Below are positions 14,331 through 24,698 of a stretch of DNA of 64,000 bases, one piece after another. The notes beneath the pieces were generated by a model. The model did not search any database. It was not told the origin of the DNA and saw nothing but the letters and a program-made list of their open reading frames with translations. Position 1 is the first letter of the stretch; every line of letters starts with the position of its first letter. The DNA is from Parus major (Eukaryota > Chordata > Aves > Passeriformes > Paridae): assembly GCF_001522545.3 (NCBI RefSeq), contig NC_031771.1, positions 30,446,884 through 30,510,883 of the forward strand, written 5' to 3'. Position numbers and translations under genes: made by a program.

Positions 14331-14926
14331 TGGGCTGCTTTAGGATGGAGTAGAGTTCATTTTCTGTACACTATCTGGCATGAGGCTGTGTTTTGGATTT
14401 GTGCTGAACACAGGGCTGATAATTTAGGGATATTTTTGTTACTCCTGAGCAGGTCTTGCACAGATCTGATCCCCTTTGTCTCTCACCCCACCCCATCAGT
14501 GAGGAGGCTGGGGGTGCTCAAGGAGTTGGGAGGGGGCACAGCCAGGACAGCTTTCCCCCAGTGACCAAAGGGATATTCCAGACCTTATGGCATCATGCTC
14601 AGCATGTACAGCTAAGAGAGGAAGAAGGAGGACAGGGGGGACATTTGGAGTAATGGTGTTTGTATTCCCAAGTAACCATTACACGTGATGGAACTCAGCT
14701 CTTCTGGGAGTGACTGAACACCTGCCTTGTCCACGGGAAGTACTGAAGGAATTCCTTGTTTTGCTTAGCTTGCATGCCCAGCTTTTTCTTTACCTATTAA
14801 ACTGCCTTTATCTCAGCCTATGAATTCTGTCACTTTTGCTCTTTTGATCCTCTCCCCCATGCCACCGTGAAAGTGTGAGGGAGCCGTGGTGTGGGGCTTA
14901 GTGGCCATCTGTGATTATACCATGAT
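14331..14926 (+). mobile_element. Solo LTR of an avian endogenous retrovirus (older copy)
   Basis: About 600 bp closely similar to the element at 57358-57965 across the same landmarks: GGCTGTGTTTTGGATTTGTG, a 'GGGCACAGCCAGGACAG'-type block, 'ATGCTCAGCATGTA', and a tail with ATTAAA at 14796-14801 (likely LTR polyadenylation signal) near the 3' end. No gag, pol or env-like frame flanks it, so it is a solo LTR left after recombination. Flanks AAAGAT (14325-14330) and AAAGGT (14927-14932) may be a decayed 6-bp target duplication. I recall this LTR type as abundant in songbird genomes; the exact family name is not assigned here. Confidence 0.8.
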
Positions 14927-16222
14927 AAAGGTCCGAGTAAATACACATTAATCTTTTGAAAAACAAAACAAGGAATAGCAAATTTGTTGGTGTCTTCCAA
15001 AGGTGACTGTAGTCAATTTCTGTTTGAATTCTGGAATGGTTTTCATACGCCTAGCACTGGATTTTAAGTATTTAGAACCACAAAACCCTGCTGTGGGTAT
15101 AGAGAAACGTGAGGTATCATACAAGGGTAGATCATGGTCTATTTATTTTTCTACACACCAATGATGGACAGCAGACGTAGGCTGCTGACCTTCAAGTGAA
15201 TGCACTTACACCTTAATACAGATTCTCAAGCTATATACTGTTTTATTTCTCTAAGTATTCGGCATTTAATTTTGGGGTTTCAGGCTGAAATTAGTGCAGT
15301 TCTGAAGACATAAAAGATCAGTCTTGACTCACTGAGGCAGTTGAATGATGGCCTTAAATCAGTTAGCTCAGGAAGGCTGCCGCTGTCACCATGGCAGCAC
15401 GGCCCTAGGAACAGTTGTAAAGTCATCAGGGGACGTGAGCAAACACTCAGGAGCACGGTTATTTCGCTGTTACGCTGCTATGGTTACCTGAACCAGCACA
15501 CTGAAACCTGCTACGGGTAAACTCCTGCAGCGATAAGAGTCTTGTGAGGAAGCTCCTTCTGTAAATCCATTCTTCACTGGGATTTCCAGTTGAAATGCCA
15601 TCTGTGAGTTATCTCAGCTACAGCCCACAGGACATTTTCTGTCTGCCAGAACAGCCTGTGGAGCTTTGTAGCCTGTTCTCAGCTTCTCCCAACCTTCAGG
15701 CCACAGCGCCCTTCCCACACCTCATCAAAACTGTACAACCACCATACAACAGATGGAAAACCAAAGGGCCTCCCAGGAGAGACAGCAGGAGCAAGACACT
15801 GCTGATACAAAACCAGTTCATTCAGATGGTTTTCTCCATCCTGGTTCTTCCCAAGAATGAAGACAACTAGGGAAAGGCTGCATGAGGTGCCTGGACAGTG
15901 GTGGCACACATTTGTGGCCACTTTCACTAAAGCAGGCCCACTCAGCTCTGACAGTCAGGACACTGCACAGCTGCCACATGCTGCTGTGCAGGGAAGGGCA
16001 AAGGAAGCTTTCTACTATGCTTTGTGAAAATTAAAACCTGTGATTTACTACCTATCAACATCACAATATCTACCTGAACCATGACATTCATGCTGGGATT
16101 TTTCCATCATGCATGTATCATGCCAAAAAGCCATTAAGAAAATTTATTCAACTACAAAGGTACAAATAACTTTGGCTCCAAGTATATCCTGTAAGGCCAG
16201 TGCTAGTAATCTACTACTCACT

Positions 16223-16410
16223 TCAGTGGCTCATTAAAAACAAAAAGAAAAAAGTATAAAAAAGCCAACCAACCAACCCTCCCCCCCAAAAAAGCCACCA
16301 CAAAAACAAACAAAACAACAATGACAAAAAACAGCAGCAAAATGCCCACAAACAAACATACAAACAAAACCTCCATCAAACCAAACCAAAAAAAAAGAAA
16401 AAATAAAAAG
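16223..16410. repeat. Long A/C-rich low-complexity tract
   Basis: Nearly 190 bp of A with C runs (AACAAAC, CCAACC, CCCCCCC), followed by a short G-rich stretch. It is the longest of several similar tracts in the left half of the window, all with A/C on the + strand. It may be an expanded A-tail, but no retro-insert body is visible. Confidence 0.75.
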
Positions 16411-19400
16411 GGGGGGAGGGATAAAAAGTATCTATCATTACCTAATGGAAGAACTGTTCAAAATGAATGACAGTTTTCAGACCTGATACAGTAGCATCTC
16501 CACCTCTGCATGTAGGCTAACATTATCTTTGTGTTTTTAACAGATTCAAATGCTACAATGAGAAATAAGTTGAAGAGAGACAGAGCAACATATTTTGTTA
16601 AATAGCACATTTCAAAAGGAAAGTTCATCATGGTCTCTAGTAACAGACATTTATTACTATTTTGTAGAAATTTGCAAGATGAAAATATTTACTAGCCTTG
16701 AAAGCAAATAAAAACACTGCCAATTTCAGCTGAGGGTTTCTAAGGCAGTGATGCAACATATCTCATGAACTGCACTTCCTGACAACAGCTAAGTTATGCG
16801 CATAACCTAATGTAACCTCTCTTCCATGAAACATGTATTTTGTCTGAGGGTTGATGGTTTGGGCTCCTGTTTTGTTTCCTGGATTCAACTATTTTTTGAG
16901 GGAGTATCCATTTCAAACCTTCAATGAGTCTGGAGTCTCAAGATCTTCTTCAAGGGTTTAACACAATAATTCTTGTGGTGAACATTGAGATCAACAAAAT
17001 TCACTTTTGAGCTTTGTGCCTTTTATTCATGTTAGACTTGATTATTATTTAGTATATATATTGCAGAAGCAAGACCAATGCTTTGCTGCTTCAGCTTCTA
17101 CAGGATATTCTTTTGTCGTATCCCGTACCTACTGTCAGGCTTTGCACATATTTCCACTACGTCATCCCTGCTAATTTAGTCTTTTGTCTTTCCATTCATA
17201 AGAACTTTTCTACCAAAAAAAAACCAACCAGACAACAACAAGAACAAAAAAACAACAACAAAAAAACCCCAACCAACCAGGACCTTATTTGGTATAGCTA
17301 TAAGTGCTGTACAGCCAGTAACCACCTGACTGGATTAGCAGGGGGTGACAGATTACTGTGCTGTGTCTTGCAGTAGGCTTTTTTCCCCAAAATTTCCCAC
17401 CTTTCCTATCAGTGCAGCTTCAACAGGAGGAGAAATGGTAAGTTCATTAGTGTATGAGATCCACAGCAAGCACTGATCACAGCAGTGACCCAGCAAGTGC
17501 AGCAGTTAAAGCACTGAGAGCTCCTCCAAGGCAATCTCTTCAGTTTGGCAGACTTTGTTACCACAGCACATTACACATCCATCCAGTGTATGTAATTAAA
17601 AAAGAAAAGTGCTGGCATAGAAAGATCTCACAAGTCCACAATGTAAAGCTTATCCCTTGAAAAATCTGTTATTAGTTAGAAGTATGAAACATCTAGAAAA
17701 ACTAGCAAAAAGGCTAATTATCATGTAGGTATATTATCCAAACTAAGAGTGTAAACACTCCAAAACTTTTCAAATAAACAAAACTACGTATAATGCAACC
17801 TGAAAACATTAGCTTTTCCCACACAAACAATATGGTAATTCAATGAGAAATCCACCGTTTCCTTAAATATAAACTTGACTTTCTTGTCTCCATTCTTTTT
17901 CTTGTGTTCATATATTTTATTTGAATGAAAGTGTGCAATTCATTCTTTTCAGACTGTCTGATGGTCAGAAAAGCAGAGAAATCATAGATACCTTTTCTTC
18001 TTTTGTGCCTCTTGCCAGCTGTGTTGACCACAGCAAAGCTCACCTTCCTGATCACAACAGATAAAGAAATAATTCAGATAGGAAACATTGAAAATGCAGT
18101 ATCAAAGCCCAGAGCAAGACAGCTCTGCAGTCTTTTTGCAAGGAGGCAAAGGTCAGAGGAGTGTACTAAACAGGTCCAAACCCTCATAAGAAAACCCTTA
18201 CATAAAGCACACATTTCACCTGGGTGCAAGATGGTGACCAGGCTTGCAGAGGGTTAACATTAATGGTGACAACTATTTGGAATACTAAAACATTACATCA
18301 CACTGGACTCCCTGGTGGGGACTTGTGCTCACTCTTGGTACAGATCTGCTTCGTGAGACACCATATCCCTAATGGTAGCACGCAAGCAACATACAAAAAG
18401 GATCTACTGAAGCTGCAACCCAAATTTAGTACCTGAAGTCAAAAGTATAAATATGCAAAAACCTGGAGTTTAACTTGAAATTCACCTTTAAGTAATCACT
18501 CAACCAATCTTTACAGAAATTTGCCAAGCCTGTCCTAACACCTCCTGCATTAAAATTTTACTGTGGCTAGTGGCTGCCCAAATCCAAAACAGAAGATTAG
18601 TTATGTAGAAAATTATCTCCAGGAAGTTAACTCTTTCTGTCTGAAAAGCTTACAGAAACTTGTACAGCTGAATGGATAGATTTAGGCAAGACTAATGATT
18701 TTCCGACTGTGAAGTTCTAAAACCTGGAATTTAGGACAAAAATATGTCTGTATTTCTTTCCTGAAATTTCCCTGGTAAATATAAACAGTAACTTCAATGT
18801 TAAATACTGCAGTAAGCACCTTTCTTTCTTAAATGTGTGTGTTAAAGCAGCAGCAGAAAGGTACAGATATGTTTGCCTTAATTACATGATAACTTGTAAG
18901 AGGGTTACATATTTGAAAGTTAACCAGCAAATAAAAATTTATTATAGAACCTTGTGCTTTGCAAGAATTGTAGGGTTTTTCTTGAACATCATTTATTCAA
19001 GACAATATAAATGACTCTTCAAATTAAAAAAAGCTCTGAAATTATGACCAGTGCCAGAGAAGAATCTGACCCCAAATGGGTTGCCTGAAATGGAACACGC
19101 GGTTGCGCTGGTGGGGATCACAGACACTGCTGCTCCAGAATTGGCCTCTTTGTTTTTCTATTAGGAAGAAATATATGTATGTATTTCCTAGATGAATCTT
19201 AGAACTGAATTTACTTTGAAGAGATGGAGGGAAACAGAAAAATAAGTGCACCTTGGAGCCGACGTAAATGTATTTTCCTAAAGTAAAAAAGAAAATTCAT
19301 CAATACAGTTCCATGGGCAACTGATGAAATTGCCTTTTGCCTAGGAGGGATTTCATAATTTCTGATTATTCAGGAGCAGAGCTGGTATTTCATTGTATTA

Positions 19401-22252
19401 AAAAAAATCAACCACACAGATTGTAGGGTCACAGAAGTAAGACAGACTAAGTCTACCAGAGCATGTTTTACCTTTCTATTATTATTCTAATAATTGTAAT
19501 TATGATTTGTACTGCAGTAAGAACATGGAAATGATGGCAGAAACACAGAATACTTTCTTCCCAGATTAAAATGAAAGAAAATACACTTTCTAGGTTGTGC
19601 ATCTCTGCAACACTCATAGAAAACATCACCAAAAAAAATAAATATATATATATATACAAGGTTTAGTCTGGTCTGAGCCATCCCCATTTCCTTTCCTTGA
19701 GCACATCTGTCTCCAGTGTCAGGTTACTAGTGCACATTCCTTCTGTTTGCTGACTACCATTTTCTCCTGGAGCACTGTCTCCCCCCAGGCAGGAAAGCAG
19801 CTGAGCACTAATAAGCAGGGAAGTGTTTTGGTATTTTTCCTCCGGAAAACATAAAATGGCAAACAGGGGGAATAGACTTTCGTTTCTGGGTAGGTTTTCA
19901 TTTCCAAGCACAGATAAAAATCAGGACAGAGTGCATCATTTTCTCCTGAAATCATATTTTTTGAGCTAATGAGTTTTGCCTAGAAAAAGTAGTCTCCATG
20001 ATTATAGTCAATGAAGAAGGCAAACATTGTATTTGGCATCTGGTGCTGTACCCTGGGCTGAAGAAAAAACATCCTTTATATTCATGGCAGGCACATAGAC
20101 CTTATAAAACCATGAGATAATAATCCCAGTGAAACTTGTGGTGAAAAAAAAAAAAAATCACAGACACCTAAACATTTCAAAATTTATCCCTTTGAGCATT
20201 TCTTGGCCAACTTCTTCCTTTCAAGCGGTTACTCACATGATCTTTTTGAATTTTTTTAATTTTGTTTGTTGCACAGCCGACTTAGCATCTCCCAGTGTAA
20301 TAGAAAGGAGCAGGGAAAAGCTGAGAACTTTCCCTAGTGACATTTGTAATTTGACTTGAAGATGTGTTTCACAAAATTCCTTTGGCCTGTAAACATGTTT
20401 ATCCCAGATCTTGTCTGATTAGTGAAATAATTCCTCTGGATCAGCAGGATGGATTAATTTGGGGAAGACAAAGTTAGAAAAATCTGACTAGAAACTCTGG
20501 TATATATATCTTATCTGACAGTTTCAATACAAAATAAACAAGAATTTTCACTTATTATCAGTTACTATCACTGCTGAGCATTCAGCATAGTTTCTGATGA
20601 AACAGTAGAGAGCCACAATGATCTGTGTATTTTTACAGGCTTCCAAGAGGGGAAGAGCTATTATCCAAGGGGTATTTGAGGTACTAGGATTGAAACCAGT
20701 ATTTCTGTATATAACAGTTAATTCCTGTACTTAGCAGTTTCACTTAACATTTTATACTGATAACATTTGAAAGCTGTTTTCAAATATTAACAATAAACAC
20801 TAGAGTTTATAATTATCGGCTGGCTTTCAAATCAAAGGTAGTATTCAGTTTCTGACTAGCAGAGGGATAGGGAATGCTAATTAATCTTTTACTTCATACT
20901 AGGAGGTGCCCAATTATCTTTCTCTCCTATTGTAACCATCCAACTCTGCTTATTCTATTTCTTAATACTATGCATTTTACTGCTTCCTCACATTATTTCA
21001 GCTTTTGTTCTTCCAATGACTTGCTCTTTCATTTATCAAGATAATTTTTATTCTCCTATATGTGACAAAATGATTTGATATTCCTTCAGCCACTTTCCCC
21101 TTATTTCTTCCAATTTTATTATTAGAAATTACACCATGTTTTCAAATTTTTTTTTTCCTCAAGTAAGACTGCAGCAGTCACTCTACTGAAAATGTCACCC
21201 AGAACAATTCATAACCAGTGAAGTGGTACAGTACTTACTGAAATGTGTTAAGCAAAAGATAGTGTCGTGTGTTACTTACAGTTAACAAGTTCCTATTCAA
21301 CAGTTAAAAAAAATATTTCTGCAATATGCTAACTATTTTTTTCACTTTCTGGATGTAAACTGATAATCTGACTATTTGATCCTATCAAGGATGAAATAGG
21401 GAAGAGAATGGCAGAGAAGTAGCAATGATATAGGTAATAAATGTTGAAATTATCATTCCTTTATTATGTTCCTTTCAGATTATAAGAGAAGGAAACCTTT
21501 TGATTCAAGGAACCAATTCTTCTAGGTCATAAAGCATTATCTACAGACTTCCAGCTTTCCTATGCACTTTACATTCCCTTTCCTCTTAAGGCAGCACAAA
21601 ACCCACCGGCAAACACTGAAAAAGGCAGAACTATTACATCACTACCTTCTACCGAGTTGTTACTTGCCTAATTTCAAGCAGCACTGTGCCACGTGAAAGC
21701 ATCTGAAGGAAAGCTGCTTGCAGAAGAACTACAAACTCTGGAGTGGGGCTGTATTACATTTTACAAGTTTTTTCAGTGGGGAAGCATAGAATTATTACTG
21801 TATTTTACATGAAAATTCAAATAACTGTCATGCTCATGTTACAGTGGTTTTGATTTTATTAGTCAAATAAACATTCGTAAACTTTGGCACAGACAGTGGA
21901 ATTAACAGCTTATAGTATAGAAAACTGGGAAAAAAACCCAATAAATATTGCACTTAATTATTGCAACTTAATCAAATCCCTTTAATTTAATGTCACCTCA
22001 GAAGCTCTGTAAACTTCACCACATTCAGGTGCAGAGGAGGCCTAGATAGCCCGAGGGACTGGCAATAGTCTATGCATTCTTTCTGCCTTTTAGCTTTTTG
22101 AAAAGTCCCTATCGCTTTGAAGTCTACACTACTTTCCACCTTAAGGTTATGAGCCTGAACCTCACCTGCTGAATGAAAGTGATGGTCACTTGCAGGGCTG
22201 TATGAATGAGGCGGCCAGTGTGTTTTCATTCATGGTGTGCAAGAGAGCACAT

Positions 22253-22350
22253 CCCTAAACGTGTCCTAGTGGAGCCAGAATGACATTTAGGATATTGAGG
22301 ATCGAACCCTGGGTCTGTTACAAACTCATTGAGCGATCTGGCCACTGCAC
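22253..22350 (-). mobile_element. Candidate tRNA-derived SINE (or tRNA pseudogene)
   Basis: On the minus strand a box-A-like TGGCCAGATCG (22344-22334) is followed after about 25 bp by a perfect box-B-like GGTTCGATCC (22308-22299). This is the order and spacing of an internal RNA polymerase III promoter. The sequence does not fold as an intact tRNA gene that I can recognise, so a degenerate tRNA-headed SINE is the best reading. The 3' body (towards 22000) is unassigned. Family not determined. Confidence 0.45.
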
Positions 22351-23536
22351 TCCTCTCTTACTCCACTACATTTGTACTTGAATTTATAATCCCCTTAAGA
22401 AAATTCTGTCACGGGGCCCTGATTTCAGCTGAGCTAGTAGCAATAATATTAAAAAAAAGTTCACTTTAAAGGCCAGAAATCACAAAGAGAAAACTTAATG
22501 ACCACCAAGCTGTAAAGAAGAACACTGGGACGTGACAGACCAGTCTGATCAACCAGCAGAGGTTTTCCTTAGTTACTGTTTTGTCTGAGACACCTTCCTC
22601 AGCAGTCTAGGTATCATTTTAAAACAACATTTAGTAACTATGTCCCACGTGTATTTGAGCTGCAATTTGTTTTTTAATTCATATGGCCATATTCTACCTA
22701 GACAAATTAAGTAACCAAGTAATGATGTATATAACTACGAGGAGGGCCCAGCATGCACTATTCAGTTAAACAGGCTTTTCAACAAAATGGGAAAGCCCAC
22801 AGTAAGGGAAAACAGTACGGGGACAACTGAATTAAAACAAAACAAAAACAAAAAAACCCCAAGAAACCAACTATATATTCCACTCTTTTAGGAAATAGGC
22901 AAATAATTTTATTCAACTTTCAATAATAGTTACCTAGGAATAATAGTAGTGGTTAATTTATATAGAAATTTATTCCTTCCTGCATGTTTTCGAACAGACT
23001 TTTTTTCCCAAAAAGGAACAAATATTAACGGTTTTTTCCAAATAACTAGCTGTTATTTCATCACAAGAAATCAGTGGGTTGGAAAAACGAAAAGGACCAG
23101 TCGAATTTCAACTGATGGCAGTAATTCACTGGATTTCAAAGCCATCACTGCTGCTCCCAAATTCCACAGGTTTTGTCTTTTTTCTCTTCAGGCTTGGCTT
23201 TCTGCACCAGTTGGCTTCAGCCTGGCTTGTTAAAGCGAGCTGTCATCATAATCAAGTACAGATATAATGCAATGTCCAGGTGGTCCATGCAAATGGATGT
23301 CCCATCCAAAACTGCAGCCTCAAACTGTCACCGCTGGAACAGATACATCTGTTTTACCCTACACGGTAAAAATTTCACAAATTAATTCCTGAATATTCTG
23401 GTCCTTCAAAAATGGTTGACGGTACAAAAGACACCCATTAGACTTAACTACTGCCAGTTTCACTTTGAATAGCCACAACTTCGCAGCTAGTTTAGAGAAA
23501 AGAGAAAGCATTTGAGCCGGGACAAGGGCCGTGCTT

Positions 23537-23605
23537 GGGGGGCTTCCCTGCCCCCGCTTTCGGGGGGGAACAAAGGTCGGGGGGGCGCTTCCTGCCCCTG
23601 CTATT
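23537..23605 (+). repeat. G-run imperfect tandem duplication upstream of APELA
   Basis: Three G runs of 6-7 (23537-23542, 23562-23568, 23579-23585) sit in a roughly duplicated unit: a G run followed by CTTCCCTGCCCCCGCT at the first copy and CGCTTCCTGCCCCTGCT at the second. It lies 500 bp before the APELA start codon at the upstream edge of the GC-rich region. Confidence 0.6.
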
Positions 23606-24085
23606 GGTGTCTGCATGTGGGACCAATATGGGCAATGCAGAGTTTAAACAGTTGCAAATGGGGGAGGGAACATCGGGGCTTGTTTTACATATGTTTTTTT
23701 CCTGGCCGGCTTGAATTTAAAGTGGAGTGGCAGCATTGTTCGAGAGGCTCCTTGCCCCTACGCATTGACAGGAGCTGCTGTTTACACGGGCTTTTCATTC
23801 CTGCGCTGTTTGCTTATGGAAAATAAGGGGGAGTGACAGAAAAAGAAAGAACGGGAGAAGGGAAGGGAGGGAGGCCCGGCCCGCAGCGCAAGCCAGGAGC
23901 CTTGGCCCTGCCTGATCCTTCGCCCCGCTGCCGGAGGCGGCTGGCCCTGGCTCCCCGGCGGGTCCCTGGCATGTGAGCGGGCAGGGCTGCGGGCGCTGCC
24001 GGCCCCTCACGGCCTCCTGAGCGTGCATTTCCTCGCCGGCACACACAAACACAGCCCAGGGCTCGCCTCCGCCTGGACTGCAGAC

Positions 24086-24161
24086 ATGAGACTCCAGCTG
24101 CTGCTTTGGGTCGTGGCCGTGCTCCTGGCGAGCCTCCTCCCAGCCTACGGACAGCGGCCAG
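24086..24161 (+). CDS. APELA: APELA coding exon 1 (signal peptide)
   Basis: 76 nt encoding residues 1-25 plus the first base of codon 26. It starts MRLQLLLWVV, a hydrophobic core typical of a signal peptide, and ends at GQRP, as in the human precursor. The donor is GTAGGC at 24162. The upstream AUG context (GACATGA) has a purine at -3. Confidence 0.95.
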
Positions 24162-24677
24162 GTAGGCGCTGCCTCAGCGGGATGCTTGTGCCGGGGCGGG
24201 AGCGGGGGGTTCGTGCCTGCCATGGGCAGCGCTCGGCTCGCCGCGTCCAACACGCGCTTTCTGACCGCCGGGACGAGTTTGGACCCTGCGCATCCATCTG
24301 TGCGCTTCGTCCCTACTTCTAGCGGCAGCGGGAGAGGATGCTTCGCCTATCCCAGGAGTCTGGCAACTTCGGGGAGGCGGGGGAGGGGGGACGACTGGGA
24401 CGGGGTTAAATAGGGACCCAAGGTGGGCAGCTGTCGCAGGCTCGCTAGCGGGAAGCAGCGGAGGCACGGGAGGGCACGGTCTCGGTACTCCGGGGAGCTC
24501 CGGGGCCGGGCCGGCCCGGGAGAGGCACTGTCGGCCGCCCCTCTCACGCCCCGCTTCCCTCTCTCCCTCCCTCCCTCTCTCTCCGCAGCCAACCTGGCCC
24601 TGCGCAGGAAGCTCCACCGGCACGGCTGCTCCCACCGGCGCTGCGTGCCGCTCCACTCCAGGGTGCCCTTCCCCTGA
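24086..24677 (+). CDS. APELA: APELA (Elabela/Toddler) apelin-receptor ligand precursor, two coding exons
   Basis: Coding exons 24086-24161 and 24589-24677 join in phase 1 to give 54 residues, the same length as human APELA. APELA is a secreted peptide hormone that activates the apelin receptor (APLNR) and guides mesendoderm migration and heart and vessel development. Residues 1-22 form a leucine-rich signal peptide ending AYG, with predicted cleavage before Q23-R24-P25. The mature part keeps paired basic residues R31-R32 and R42-R43 (furin-type sites), cysteines C39 and C44, and the nearly invariant C-terminus CVPLHSRVPFP (human has M for V). The start has G at -3. Donor is CAG/GTAGGC and acceptor CCGCAG/CC. 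The gene is small enough to be missed by length-filtered gene finders. Identity is very secure from the C-terminal 11 residues and exon layout. Confidence 0.96.
24371..24405 (+). promoter_or_regulatory. G-quadruplex motif in APELA intron 1
   Basis: Five G runs of three or more with loops of 1-6 nt (GGGG, GGGGG, GGGGGG, GGG, GGGG) meet the canonical G4 rule on the transcribed RNA-sense strand. A role in transcription or splicing is only inference. Confidence 0.6.
24589..24677 (+). CDS. APELA: APELA coding exon 2 (mature hormone)
   Basis: 89 nt after a long pyrimidine tract and CCGCAG acceptor. It completes codon 26 (Ala), encodes the receptor-binding mature region with two cysteines and the HSRVPFP terminus, and stops at TGA 24675-24677. 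The exon runs on 21 nt to a second donor (CCAG/GTAAAT) at 24698/24699, so the stop is too close to the last junction to trigger nonsense-mediated decay. Confidence 0.95.
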
Positions 24678-24698
24678 GCCCCGGCGGAGCGCGGCCAG

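Larger units (their letters stand above)
14927..23500. other. Intergenic DNA upstream of APELA
   Basis: No protein-coding gene is recognised. It holds A/C-rich low-complexity tracts at 16223-16410, 17211-17280 and 22828-22868, a short (AT)n at about 19638-19657 and a tRNA-derived SINE candidate at 22253-22350. The frame at 15595-15870 is the most codon-like stretch, but it matches no family I know and has no convincing splice partners. Confidence 0.65.

Noticed and set aside
15595..15870. 91-codon + frame as a lineage-specific gene
   Set aside because: No signal peptide, domain or splice context, and an overlapping antisense frame of similar length.
20855..20885. CTAGCAGAGGGATAG as a CTCF site
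   Set aside because: Breaks the invariant GGC core. Weaker than the motif at 54266.
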